A stretch of 64,000 nucleotides of DNA. It comes from Hypomyces perniciosus (lineage: Eukaryota; Ascomycota; Sordariomycetes; Hypocreales; Hypocreaceae). Made by a program: the position numbers and the translations under genes. Below the pieces are notes generated by a model. That model did no database searches, had not been told where the DNA came from, and saw nothing but the letters and a program-made list of their open reading frames with translations. Below, one piece after another: positions 13,601 through 25,006 of this stretch. Position 1 is the first letter of the stretch, and the number at the start of each line of letters is the position of its first letter. The stretch lies in contig SPDT01000003.1 of NCBI GenBank assembly GCA_008477525.1, forward strand, positions 2,542,001 through 2,606,000. The letters run 5' to 3'.

Positions 13601-14330
13601 AATACTCGCGGAGAGCTTCCAGCTCTTTAGGTGCTAAGTTATAGAGAGGACTCTATAGAGGCATTTTCCTATCTTTTAACTTAATAGCATACTGTCGACT
13701 TACTAATATATTAGCAGCTTTTTCTACAGAAAAGACACTAGTAAGATTATAATATATAGGAAGCAATTTTGAATATAAGGCCGACTTATAGTCTTCTAGG
13801 GAAGTAGCTTCATTTAAGTCAAGAGATAGTAAGTCTTCTAAAACTTCTAACCCAACTTCCAGCTTCTTTTCAGTTGCTAATATAAAAGCTACTCAGGCTT
13901 CCTTAATAGCTTATTATAGCTGCTTTTTAAAGGCTATTAAAGTGATAGAATCCCCAGTTAAAGGATAATTCTATCGATCATGCTTTTATAAAAGGGTAGG
14001 ATCAGCTTCCCGAAACCAAGGTCTTCCTAAAATAAAGTCTTCTAGGCTATCAGCGACAATACAATAGAGTAGCCACTTCTTCTCTACTCCCCAGTCATCA
14101 ACTATCTTTATAAGTATATCTGCATAGCTATAAATTATAGCAGAAACACCTAGGAAAATAGCAGTAAGCTTAGGAGCCGGTAATAGACTTCCTAATTGAT
14201 CCTTTTATCGTGAAGAGATAATATAAATATCGCTGCCGGGATCAAACAGGGCATTTACATATTGCCAGTGGCCACCTAGCTGTATCTTCTCTGGTCGTCT
14301 TATAGGTAGATCTATATAGCAATTATATTC
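10680..14330 (-). pseudogene. Chromovirus pol relic (PR-RT-RNaseH-IN-chromodomain)
   Basis: Read on the minus strand. The protease shows LFDPGSDIY (about 14255; the family has VDSGS/A). The reverse transcriptase starts near 13400 with TKLDLKDAYYQI, has the MPFGL box (about 13290) and YFNNILIYS (about 13185-13212) where the family has FIDDILIYS. RNase H-type sequence follows to about 12400. The integrase has a degraded HHCC finger (about 11870-11780) and a core that stays open at 11505-11693 with DFIIDLP and IIIDRYIKYA. A chromodomain (YLYLIKxKDYPEN, about 10710-10760) closes the polyprotein. Stops are scattered and the two catalytic Asp of the RT are Asn, so the product is dead. Confidence 0.9.
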
Positions 14331-14379
14331 CTAGGCTTAATAAACTGCAGGTTTAGTATTTCTGCTAGTAAAGTATAGC

Positions 14380-15300
14380 TAAACAGGGTTATTATACTTT
14401 TTCGTAGAGTAATGCTTACTATTACACTTTATGCAATTAGGAGCTTAGCAGGAGGTCTTATAGTAAGGACCACTATATTTCCAATAAATTACTAAGCTAA
14501 AGAGGTTTCTCTATTCTTTTAAACCTCTAGATATTTCGGTTATTATATTCTTTAAAGCATTAACAGTGTAATCCTAGTATAATCCCTGCTGACTAGTAGG
14601 TCTGGTCTTCCTATATCTTCTTTAAGATCGAGATTCCTATTAAAAGCCATTTGCATTACCAGTACAGCTATATATAAAAGTCTTAGCGATTATACCAGTA
14701 TAAATTAACTCCTGCCAGGTTATAGGGATTTTATAGTAAAGTATCTACTTATTTATTGCAGGGGAAAGGCACTGTAAGAATATATAAATCTTAAGCTGTA
14801 AAGGAGTTGTTTTAAAGAACTCGCTTTTAATAATCTTAAATTAAAAGAGGAATAACTGAAAATTCTATCTAGCAGCTTAATATAGGCGAAAGATCTATAA
14901 AGTCGCTTTATAGCACCTAGTTAAGCTATCGCGATTATTATCTTTAAACTATTAATAAAATTTATTTTAAGTAATTAATCCAGCGGATCTGCCTTTTTCT
15001 TTAAAATAGCTAACCTATCGCCATTAAATATCTCCTTTTAAGCAGGAAACAGTATAGGTAATCTTATAAGCTGCTCAAGAAAAGGTATTAAAAGACAATT
15101 TAAACTGCCCTTTAATAATAGTAAAAAAAGTCTATAATTCTGCCTAAAACTTTCTTTTATAACGAAAAGCTTAAATTTGCACTTTACCCTAATCGCCTTT
15201 ATAAAGTCGTTTTAAACTAGCAGTATATAACAAGCTAGTTATAGGCGATAAACCTTTAATCTCTAGGAGTTTAAAAGAAGGGTTCTCTCCCCGAAAAAGA
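14380..15300 (-). pseudogene. Chromovirus gag relic
   Basis: Lies between the 5' LTR and the protease on the minus strand. A degraded zinc knuckle reads NCIKCNSKHYSTK near 14410-14440, in the position expected for the C-terminus of Gag. The capsid region is too damaged to name motifs, and its limits are approximate. Confidence 0.6.
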
Positions 15301-15555
15301 GTGTTTAAATATTTCCTCTTTAAGTGTACTCGCTGCTTTTCTTTTGCTTGCTAAATGCAAGCATTAAGTTCTTTTTCTGTAAGCAAAGTATTATCCAGAA
15401 GGCCCAGTTAACGATCTAGAGGAGTAACTCCACTTAAAGGTCTTTGCGTCTAAGATACAGCCTCCTTACTAGGAGTAAGCTGGTCATTCGCCGCTAAAGG
15501 CATCTTCAACTCTAATAGTCTTCCCACCTTTACTGGGAATAGTAAGAGACTAGTA

Positions 15556-15817
15556 TATTAGAGACCCTCTTTAAGGCAGACAGATCGGGCGAGGGGCTGC
15601 GACCTTAGGGAAGAGTAGAGGAGGTTAAAGAGCAGTCACTTAGAGGAGAGATAAATACTAATAAGCAGGTAATAAGCCAGAAACTAATAGTTAGGTGTAG
15701 CAGCAGTAGTTTACTAGTCTCTGAAGTTCTATATCTTCGGGGACTACAGTTGCTTTTATATATATATTCCGGCCTATGTGATATTATGAGAGCTCCGGAG
15801 CTTCCGGTCTCCTGACA
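15556..15817 (-). repeat. 5' LTR of the chromovirus
   Basis: 262 bp. On the plus strand its first bases have become TATTAG (from TGTCAG) and the end is intact CTGACA. The target duplication atcta follows at 15818-15822. Confidence 0.95.
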
Positions 15818-15822
15818 ATCTA

Positions 15823-17246
15823 ATAGCTAAGGGTTTACTTTAATTTAAAACTCTCTTTTAGGAAATATATAGAAATACTTGCGGGCAAAGTATATAAAGT
15901 CTTTAACTTCTTTAAGTCGTTTAATAAGACTTAGAAGGGCTTACTTTTTAAGGCTATAGTATAAGCTATAAAGGCCTATATCCTCCCTATCGCCTTATAT
16001 AAGAGTATCTGGCCTAGTAGATAAAATAGACAAAGCCTTTAAGACTGCAGTAAAGGCAGTCCTCCCAGTCTGAAAGACTATAAGCATTCCTGTCTTATAT
16101 AAAGAGTCAGGGGTCCCTATAGCCAGTATCGCCTTAGTACAGGCCTAACTTAAATGCGCGGCAAGGTTCGCGGGACTAGATTAAGACTACCTGATCAGTT
16201 AATGTATTAATAAAAAACTCCCTCCCTAACTACTATAAACCAGACTTCAATGCACCGCCGCCCTAGTTAGCAGAACTATTAAACCTACCCTCTTCGCTAA
16301 AAAGTCCCTGTATATTCTCCCTAATCCTAACCTAAAAGGTATAGGCAAATTAACTGCAGTAAGGAAATACTTAAAGTTAATTAACTCTCTCCCCCCCTAT
16401 TTAGTCTTAACCTACTCTAATAGGTCTTAAATAAATGGGAATACAGGCTAGGGAGCAGTCGCCTACTATAAAGCAAGAGTAACCACAAATATTAAATGCT
16501 TTAATAACGCAAAGGTCTATAATGCAGAGGTATAGGCTGCTTTAAAGGCTATAAAGCTAATGGCTAGATATATAGAGGAAAACTACACGATTTAAATAGC
16601 CTTCCTCTTCCTAGACAATTTATTAATTATTAATAGGCTGCTTAGTAAGCCTTTACTGTCTATATAAAGAGTATATATATACTTTTAGAAACTAGCATAA
16701 AGCATCTTACCTTACAGGACTATTATCTTATAGGTTTTAGGATATAAGGATATTATAGGCAATAAATAGGCTAACTGTTTAGTTAAATAAGGCGCGGCTT
16801 TCCCTACTGCGCTATAGAACTGGGCTATAATTATATATATTAAAAGATAGATTAAGGAAGAAGTTGCGGAGGTAAGGGAGCGGGATTGGCTTAGTAAGAC
16901 CCTGGAGGGCTATGAATGGTAGGGACTTAAAGCCCCAGCCTCCCCCTTAAAGCTTAAACTCCTACGCCCTATCCTCTACAGGCTCTTGGCAGAGAGATCA
17001 GGATATAGGGACTTCCAGGAATACTATGAATGCTTTGGACATAATAGAGAGTCTGTCTGCAAGTGCAGCGAACTAAGGAGGTAAGGCTATTTCGCAGAAT
17101 GCAGAATAGTTAGGCCTTTCCTTTTAGATATCCCTTTAAGAGAGACCCCCCTCTTTTACCTACTTAGACCTACAGGAAGCAAGGCTTTCTAGAAACTAAT
17201 AGAGGAAGCGGACCTTTATGGTCCTCCCCTAGCAGAAACAGATTAA
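15823..17246 (+). pseudogene. LINE ORF2 3' part: RNase H and C-terminal Cys/His motif
   Basis: Continuation of the split LINE ORF2. It reads KTAVKAVLPV, LYKESGVPIASIALVQA, a RNase H-like segment (about 16425-16850, with the family's DGS now RS and AEV/LDN-type positions still visible), then AERSGYRDFQEYYECFGH and CKCSELRRxGYFAECR (about 16990-17110), which matches the end of the undamaged relative at 50.6-52.4 kb (CRCGS..HFAECR). It stops at TAA 17244-17246, followed by a 3' UTR and A-rich tail. Confidence 0.85.
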
Positions 17247-17395
17247 CATTACCTAAATTAACCCTCTTTCCTTTATAAATCGAAACTTAGCGAACAGCAG
17301 CGCAAGCCGCCAGCTCTTAATATCTTATTGCCTATAAGGGATTTATATAACTAGTTTACTTAGTGGACGTAAATAATAAAACAAACAAATAAACA

Positions 17396-17412
17396 AATAA
17401 TAAGTTATATAT
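17396..17412. repeat. Target-site duplication, right side of LINE
   Basis: Second copy of aataataagttatatat, directly after the A-rich tail. See 4410-4426. Confidence 0.8.
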
Positions 17413-18483
17413 AATTGCTGATTTGTATTTAAATAACTTTTATAATCTTTGAGGGATATATATATAAGGAAGGACCTTGACTTGATAAACTAGCTATATA
17501 TATGCTTTTATTAAGAAGCTTAAACTAACGGCAGTACTGCTAGTTTTATAGTATTTGTTTAAAGTACAGCTAGATATACAGGAATATAGATATACCTGTG
17601 ATTGGAGTATTAGTGCTAGCGTTTGCCTGATCTTGGCACTCTGAATATATTAGTAATGGAATCTATAATAAATATTGGCTACTTTTTAAGTTTGTTAATG
17701 TCTCCCTTTTAATGGGAATAACTAATAGGACGGCTTAGATATATTTAACTCGCTCTCGGCTTAAATTAGTTAAGGTATAAGCTTATAGTAGTATATTTGC
17801 TGGCGCTAAATTGCCTGCCCCGCCTAATATTGATATTATATGACTTAAAACCAATTAATTGTTGATTTTATTACTACTCTTAAATAGTATTTAAGAAGCG
17901 CCGATACAGGTAGCGCCTGAGTTATAGTAGGTAGTTTAAGAAATGGCATTCTTCGAGAACTTTTCTAAATGTAAAATTCAATGTTATTAGAGGATATATT
18001 AGTAATTGATAATTGCTTTTGCATTTGATGTGAAGTTATTAATAAATGGTCTTAAAAAGATTAATTAGACCCTGATCCATTTAAGTTGAAATATAGTATT
18101 AGTAGAGGTATCCCCTTTTGCTAATTATTATACTATTTAGAAGCTTGTTATACTATCCTAATTTATTATCGCTATTTACTCTATTTTATAGGTAAGCCTA
18201 ATAGGAGTATATTATAATCTAGGTTTTAACGGCCTTAAGGGAAAGCATAAGCTGCACCGCTGCCCTGCCAGAACAGCCTCATTAATGCAGCTATATTACC
18301 AGAATAACCTGTTTTACTTAAATCTCTGACAAGACCTTTGCTTAAAGCTATGCCTTGATTATTTAATAATATAAACCTGTTAGACTTATATAGTTTATCC
18401 CTTAGGAAATAACCTGGGCCGTCACACTTTAATTCTTTATTTAGACTACTACTCTGTAGTATATATGACGCGGTGTCGTGAAA
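17413..18483. other. AT-rich intergenic stretch
   Basis: No domain, open frame or repeat could be recognised. It separates the LINE from the left edge of the duplicated gene block. Confidence 0.5.
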
Positions 18484-18596
18484 TGTATCACCCTACACTT
18501 GCTGAGTTAGAAGCGGTTAAGGATAGGAAAAAAAAAAGTCGTTATATGATGGAAAAGGCTAAAAGCGTTAGGCATTAACGTTAACCCCGCTAAAGT

Positions 18597-19219
18597 TTGA
18601 AAGTTATGAAAAAGTATAGAAATATAACGCGCGATATCTCGATTCCAGCCAGATCAGAAACTGTACTGGCCAGCCGCGTTCAGCAAGCTGCCTCTTTCTC
18701 TATAACTCAATCTATTCCAATAAGTGAGGGCGGGGAGCAGATAATTGTAGAGGAAGCTGACCCTATAGAACAGGCAGTTATACAAAATCTAACCAGCTGG
18801 TTAGAGGCAAATCCGAATGTAAAATGGCGAGCCACTACTTTTTCCGACTGTATCGAATAATATGTAAGCGACTTAGATTATATTACACTACCGCTTAAGC
18901 CAAAGGTTGGCATTTATCTTATTATTACCCAGTTTATATAGGGCTTATCCGCTAATCTATACAGTACCCCAGTTTCAGCTGGGTTATAAGTAGAATAAAG
19001 CTGCCTAGTGTATACACTAGGCAACTAAGAGTGTAGATGCTAATCGCTGGTTATAATGGATATAAGATTGTTGATAAGATTGGTGAGAAGGATATTCTAT
19101 ATATACTGGAAATAGGCAAGAAATATAAAATACTTAACCTTTCTAGGCAAGTTATATTAAGAATTAAGGAGGGTGAAGCATTGTATCTGCTATGGCTTTT
19201 TAAAATTAAGTTAGATTGA
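18597..19219 (+). pseudogene. Block gene 1, damaged copy
   Basis: The frame from 18597 stays open for 87 codons and matches block gene 1 at 53.4 kb residue for residue in blocks: RNITR, ARSET.LASR, ISEGGEQI, NLTSWLEANPN. It then meets a TAA where the other copy has an Arg/Glu-Cys stretch, and continues as DLDYITLPLKPK. A second piece from about 19037 (KIVDKIGE, LRIKEGEALYLLW) matches exon 2 of the good copy. The intron between is recognisable by position only. Function unknown. Confidence 0.75.
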
Positions 19220-19389
19220 CTTTGAAAAAGAGATAATATATTATGCTAATGTATGACTGCGTTTACCTGGTAGATTGATATTAATATTGACTGATTTTTG
19301 AATGATGTCTGTTGTGACTGGGATCTCCCCTTTATATAATAAAAATAAACTATTTATACTAAAGCCCTCTTTAGAGTTTGCTATACTTT

Positions 19390-21010
19390 TATAATAATGG
19401 GCGTTATAGAAGTGAGTAGAAGTAAACTCGATTTTGGTATTAATAGCGGGCTAGGCGGGAGGATTATGGAAGTAAGTGAATTTAACTTCGGCATTAATAG
19501 TGGGCTAGGCAGGAGGGTTATGGAAGTAAGCGAATTCGACTTTGTTAGGATTAAAGGCTTCGCTAGCAGCCTATGCTAGAAGGCTTAAATATTCTTCTCT
19601 ATTTCTTAGTGTAGGCGCGGCTGCAGGTGAACTATTAGAAACAGCTTCGTGTAATTGAGATAACTCCCTTAAGCTATGTATCGAGTTGTGTCGCAAATCT
19701 GACGTTTATGCTGTATTTTCGGGATAAGGTATAACTTCGACGCTATAGTCTATTCTCGCGAGAAAAGCAATATTATTACTGGGCTGCGTAGCCTAATGAC
19801 GTTTATGTCTAGATATTATATTATCCTGCAGTTTAGTCTAGGCAGCGTCCCTTTTTTATTTACCTGGCTTAACTTTATATATAATATATTTATTAGGCCA
19901 GATATTTTGCCGATATGATTTGAGAATTGTTTTTGCTGTATTTTATGCCCTGGATTTAGTCGACCATTCAACTATACTGGAGGCTTTTAGTTTGGAAAGA
20001 GTTTCGGTATATTTGGCGTAATGCAAGTTGCTGGAGGAATCCTAATTAGCTACTATATTAGGTTAAAATTTAGACGTAAAGGGAATTATTTTTTTATATA
20101 TAGTCTGAAATATTGGCGTAGAGTAAAGGGCTATAATTAATATTTTCGCTCTGAGGCTGAAGCTCTCGGCAAAATTCTATTTGTCTTCGACCACCTGTAA
20201 TAATATTATAGTAAGCTGGTATATATTTAGATGATATCCTGGCTTGTTTTATAAACTCGGCTATATTATTCGGGGAAGCGCGAGACTTTGAGTGAGGATG
20301 AAAATGTATAAAAACCTGAAAAATAAGGATGTAAATGAATCTATATTAAAGGATATGATGCTGAACTTTAAGCTTTTTAGTAATGGTGTATTTAAGAAGT
20401 ATTTGGAGGCTATGGCGGTTATGATAGTTGTTTTCCTTTAAGAGTTTAGAATGATTGGCTGGGTCTCGCTAGAATGAAGTAGGATTTTCTAGCCATTTCG
20501 AGAAACCTAAGATTTCTAAGTCAGTTGCCTTTATTTTAGTATTGTTACTAGAATAGTGTTCGATAGCACCTTTAAGCAACTTGTTGTCGATGGTATTGTC
20601 GTCGGCGCCTTCAGTCGACTCATTTTCGATAATACTTTTAATTGACTTGTTATCTATGCCCTTGTTATTGGCATTAAGGCTTGCCTCATTGTCGATAGTA
20701 TTTTTGTCGGCGCCTTTGGTCGGCTTATTGTCAATAGCGTTGTTATCAGTGTCTTTGGTCAACTCATTGTAAATAGTATCGTTGTCGGCATTAAGGCTAT
20801 TGATATAGTTGCTGTTATTGACATCTCCCTTGTCGGCGTTAGTATCTCTAGTGTCGCCAACTATAGCCTTAAATACAAATAGAGATGTATGAGGAATGAA
20901 TAAACGTTGAAAAAATTGGAAAATATCTTTATTTTGCGATAAAAGAGTGCTAAGGCGATATTCTTGGGGATAATGTTATAAGAAGTGGATAATAATATCT
21001 AGTGTATTAT
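19390..21010 (-). pseudogene. Block gene 2, damaged copy with different repeats
   Basis: Minus-strand counterpart of the gene at 54268-56115. The part nearest its start (20880-21010) matches strongly at DNA level (GTTGAAAAAATTGG, GCTAAGGCGAT). An open stretch at 20469-20762 encodes imperfect repeats of the type GADDNTIDN before KWLENPTSF, where the good copy has PTEETVDIDS repeats before EWRENPASF. The distal end (19400-19580) has its own short repeats of about 57-63 bp. RIP-type stops break it elsewhere. Family unknown. Confidence 0.7.
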
Positions 21011-21169
21011 TATGATACTTTATAGCTAGTATAATCGTATAGTATAAGCACAGCTATATAGAAGATGGAGAAAAACTGAAGGTTAAGGGAGAAAGGGATT
21101 TAGGAGAGACAGCTTATACTTGAACTATAGAGGTAGAGATAGCTAAATAAGTAAGGATACTAGAAATAA

Positions 21170-21251
21170 GATCTATAGCGCTAATACTAAAATAGATTTA
21201 AAGTATTTAGTTGAAGCCTTTAAATCTATTTTAATTATAGCGCTATGGATC
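21170..21251. repeat. 82-bp imperfect palindrome, copy A
   Basis: Arms of 34 bp (21170-21203 and 21218-21251) with a 14-base spacer and only a few mismatches. The core is AAAATAGATTTAAAG against CTTTAAATCTATTTT, with TAGCGCTA outside. It lies between the divergent block genes 2 and 3, exactly as the palindrome at 56222-56303 does in the other copy, and is the same total length. Confidence 0.85.
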
Positions 21252-21768
21252 CTATTGCGCTATTAACTGATGAATAGTAGTATGTTATATGGTTGCATGG
21301 AAGAATTAATGATAAGAGCTTTTTTGGAATGGGGAGATTGGTCGGTCAGCCGTTTAAGCTATTTAAGTATAAGCGATGCATGCAACATTAGTATACCTAG
21401 GTAAGTCTAATGTATGCCAGGCTGCTCCTTCCTTTACTTAGTATATTTATTTTATCCAATTGATTTATTTGGAGAATAATCCTAAGGACTGGAAGAACGC
21501 TGTGAATAAACGATCACTTGAAATAAAATAATACCTGAGGCCTGTAAGAGGGTCTAGCGGTAAATTCACTAGCCAGTAAAGCATTTAAAGGAGTGTTATA
21601 ATTTATGATAGAAATAAAGGTATGGCTGACAGTAATATACATGAGTTGTATTGTCTAATTAATAATATGGTGATAGTGACTGATCTTATTTATTAATATT
21701 GGGCGATTTATTTGCTTTTTGTATTTTACTGAGTATATAAGCTATTGACTGCTTGACTGCGAACTGTT

Positions 21769-22690
21769 TTGGCTACTTTACTTTTACACCGAACCTTCCA
21801 TTATACTGGCTACCTAGGCTTACGGCTCTTTATTATGTGCTATAAAATTATATCCAGTGAGGTTATTGAGGCAGGCACTATATTTCCTGTAACCTTGGCA
21901 TTCTCGATTTTCTATATTTATTGGAGGATTGAATCTAGAACTGGAGATAGCGCAATTGACATGGTTCGTGCTGATTATATGTCTATTTTAAGCTGCGGCT
22001 TCTTTACTCTCTCTGGACTTGCTCTTGCCTTTACCTTTTTTGCTATTTGTGTATTACACTACGACTATAATCTTGTTTACCCTTGCTTTATTGTATAGAA
22101 GGGGTCTACTTTATTATTTATTAATAGCGTTGAGGTATTTTATTGCATTTATAATCTTAATTTGCCCTCTTTAAAATGCTATAGATCGTTAAGACGATTT
22201 CCCCGCTTATCTAATATTGTTTTGTTAAAAAGTATATATATACTATTAGAGGTTTGCTGGTTTTATATGCTATATTGGTTAGGCTGGGAATCTGGCAGCT
22301 GCATTAATCAGGCATTAAGAGTTTATAGGCTATACCTATAATATCCTACCTTAGCGCCTTAATCTTTGCTTTTGTAATAGTAATCTCCTCTCTATTTAGC
22401 TTAGAATCAAGCTACTCGACAACTTATTAAAGACGCCGCAGGCGTATACTTATATTTAGAATAATCTTCTTTATAGCATTTATAGCCTTATCCTTACTTT
22501 TAATAGCTATTAAGCTTAGTATAATTCAGTAATAGTTTAGTGGTTAATATTGTCTCTGTATTGCTGTCTTGGCATTAATAATGCCTCTAGATAAGCTTTA
22601 GAATTATATATATAATTCTAAAATGGGTTTTATATAGGCCGGGAACTTAATAATTAGTAATAGATATTTTAGTCTTTAAGAATAGTGGAA
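21769..22690 (+). pseudogene. Block gene 3 (membrane protein), damaged copy
   Basis: Open for 109 codons from 21769. It matches the membrane protein at 56786-57704: SEVIEAG, FPVTLAFSIFYIYW, LSCGFFTLSGLA, YPC. The Trp before KGSTLL is now TAG (stop at 22096-22098). The second exon is visible as further hydrophobic segments to about 22690. The intron boundaries GTATTT and CTATAG are kept near 22128-22187. No product expected. Confidence 0.8.
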
Positions 22691-23125
22691 ATATAGAAGG
22701 ATTAGGATATAGTAATATAACTGTCTTAGTATTTTAGGAGAGTTAAGAGACTTTTAAGGTATTAGTTTAACTGAATTTTAAAGAACTCTCGCATTATGGC
22801 AAAATAATCTCCTGCTATTAGTAAAACTGGGGAAATTAGAATAGTTAGACTTATATTATATACCTGTACTTCCTTTTATCAGTAAAGCTCCTCTACTTAA
22901 AAGGGGTAGTACTTTACTGTATAATACTTTATATTATTTAGCTACTGCCCCTATTAGATAGTAAACCGTCTTTTCTAATCCTTTTCTTTTAGTATATAGA
23001 TATCCGCAGATAGTAGAATGCAGGTTGGGCAATATTATCTATTTTAAGGGGCACCCTAGGCTTTTCTATCTAGTAAATTCCTATTTTGAATACTATATAT
23101 CTAAATTCCTTCTTCCCTTCACTTT
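22691..23125. other. AT-rich intergenic stretch
   Basis: Nothing recognisable. The block match to the 53-57 kb copy has ended and the glycosyltransferase relic has not begun. Confidence 0.45.
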
Positions 23126-25006
23126 TTTATTATATCTTTTTATTAATATTTAACTAAAGTCTATGGTTTAAAATCGTTTTATTAACTAGTCTTTTTAGTT
23201 ACTATAGGTATTTCACGCCGATAAATTCACATTACTGGTTATAAGTTTAGTGCTATTGTCGAATTGTATCTTAGCCTATTACTGTATATTATCCCAGCAC
23301 TATTATTTACTGGGATTACTAAGTTTATTGGGATTAATAATCCAGGCTTAATTTAGTTTAGTGTGATCTTTACTTGTCGTTATATTCGATTAATTATTAA
23401 CATTTACTCTTTCTAGAGATATATACTAGTACTATACCCTGCGATTTATATAATTTAGCTGAAAGACGTTATAATTATTATCCCGACTATCTCGGTATTG
23501 GAATCCGAAAATCCCAACCTAAAAGAGTATCTAACGATATGCCTTATTAACCAACCTGTAAAAGTTATTATAGTTATAGACTTAAGTAAAAAGGAGAGGG
23601 GGGTTAAAGAGTTATTATTAAGTATCCGCGAGGACCTTTAGAGTAATAGTAGCGCACTGGATATTTCTGGAGTGGAAACTTGGGTTGAGTGTTTTAGCGT
23701 TATAAGTAAACGCTGCTAAATAGTGTATATTATGCCTGGTATTAAAACGCTCTTGATTTTATTTATGGATAACTATGTATTCCTGCCGCCTCGCTTTTTT
23801 AACTGTATTATTCCTATATTTGAAAATAAATAGGTTAGGCTATATAAAATAAAAAAGAAGGTATATCGCAGGAAGACTTAAGCCAGCACCCTTTAGGGGT
23901 AATATTAGGAGTTATATTAGAATATCCTAGGAGCTGTCTACTTAGCCTATTATAATTTTAAGATTTAAGCCATTAATGCTTTTAATAGAGGAGTGTTTAT
24001 TATTTTAGGGCAGGCCGCGATAGTTTAGACTTAAATTATCCAAGCCAGCGATTTTCTTTTAAAGTTTACCGATAAATATTTCTTCTTTAGTTAGTTTAGT
24101 CCTATCTACCCTGACGACAATAATTTCATTATGCGTTAGGTTTTAAGAAAGGGCTATAAGATTAAGATCCAGTATACAGATAATACTATAATTAAGATAA
24201 TACTTGGCCAATACTTTAGATTTATCTATTAATATCTATATTAGGCATGCATAACCTATAGGTTAAACCTGTGTTCCTTATTTACAGATTGTATAATATA
24301 GTATTGCTGGCCGTGGACTGTATAGACAATATTTATCCCGAGCTTATTTAACTTAGCAGTGTTCTGGGACTCCGGTATAGTTTATGCCTTTACAAAAACC
24401 AAGTTCTATTTAACCTCAATATATTAAGAATGGCTTCTTTTATGCTTTATAGCCTGGATTTTTTTTGCGAAATTAATTAAGCCTTTTAATTACTTTTAGC
24501 GTTACTTTAAGGACTTTTTATTGTTTTTCTTTCTTATCCCAGTATATTATATTTTTACTTACTTTTATTCCTTCCTGAAGTTATAGGCGGCGTTTACCTT
24601 TTAAGATTATATTTAGATAGGCAGGCTAAAGTTTAAAAGAATCGCTGATTTTAATTTTAACTATATTATAGGTGCCTGAGTAGGTTTGAATATAATTTCG
24701 GTATACGCGAACTATTTGTGGATAATATTGTCTCATTAATCTATAGCTTTAATTCTATACTATTCTTGATATATATTTTTGGCTATTAGCCTTAAAATCC
24801 GCAGTAAAAATTTAACTCTTATACTCTATATATATTAAATCGTCTATATTACTACTTAATACATTAAGTAACTTTAATTAATGGCATTTATAGGTTTAAT
24901 AGGGGGTGTATCCCGCTATTTGACTAGGATTATAAAAGCTATAGATACTGACTATAGGATAATTAAGCTGAATTCTTTATTTAGTGACCTGCAAGATTTA
25001 GTGTAA
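23126..25006 (+). pseudogene. Family-2 glycosyltransferase (polysaccharide-synthase type) relic
   Basis: The plus strand shows the signature of the fungal Cps1-like/GT2 processive synthases: LKDVIIIIPTISVLESENP followed by NQPVKVIIVID (about 23459-23583), MDNYVFLPPRFF in place of a DDD-type box (about 23765-23800), PDDNNFIMR where GDD..TR is expected (about 24112-24140), and a QYFRF segment in the QxxRW position (about 24210-24225). Hydrophobic segments precede and follow, as expected for a membrane-embedded synthase. In-frame TAA/TAG stops are frequent and catalytic Asp positions are Asn. The family makes extracellular polysaccharides from UDP-sugars at the plasma membrane. The assignment rests on motif order. 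Start is approximate; the last codons before TAA 25004-25006 are the apparent C-terminus, though weak similarity may run to 25.2 kb. Confidence 0.75.

Larger units (their letters stand above)
8685..15817 (-). mobile_element. Ty3/gypsy chromovirus (7.1 kb), nested in the LINE
   Basis: Two 262-bp direct repeats (8685-8946 and 15556-15817) end in TGTCAG...CTGACA in the best-preserved positions and are flanked by the 5-bp duplication atcta (8680-8684 and 15818-15822). Internal coding relics are on the minus strand in the order Gag, protease, reverse transcriptase, RNase H, integrase, chromodomain, which is the Ty3/gypsy order with the chromodomain that defines chromoviruses. A polypurine tract borders the left LTR on the minus strand. 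The coding strand makes the right LTR the 5' LTR. The element inserted into the LINE and both later suffered RIP. Confidence 0.95.
4427..17395 (+). mobile_element. Full-length-looking LINE (Tad1-like), RIP-degraded, split by an LTR element
   Basis: A non-LTR retrotransposon on the plus strand, with relics in the normal order: ORF1 with zinc knuckles (about 5895-6060), endonuclease (GDFN at about 6920), reverse transcriptase (about 7880-8690), RNase H and a C-terminal Cys/His motif (after 15823). It ends in an A-rich tail at 17373-17395 and is bounded by a 17-bp target duplication. Without the inserted chromovirus and its duplicated 5 bases the LINE is about 5.8 kb. The C-terminal half aligns closely in sense with the LINE at 50575-52515, so both belong to one family. 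Assignment to the Tad1 clade is inferred from domain order and host type. All reading frames are broken by stops of the RIP type. Confidence 0.88.
18484..22690 (+). repeat. Duplicated gene block, copy A (RIP-damaged)
   Basis: Collinear with 53371-57710. The left match starts at ACCCTA..TTGCTGAGT (18490s; 53370s) and the right match ends around GGCCGGGAACT (22640; 57597). The same three genes occur in the same order and orientation, and the same intergenic palindrome is present. Differences are mostly C-to-T and G-to-A in copy A, with Trp codons turned into TAG, plus different tandem-repeat tracts. Identity is moderate by eye (roughly two thirds); a computed alignment was not possible. Confidence 0.85.

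Noticed and set aside
20581..20772. 63-codon plus-strand Ser/Leu-rich frame
   Set aside because: Reverse reading of the repeat tract of block gene 2 (copy A), like the Ser/Val-rich frame at 55445-55873 in copy B.
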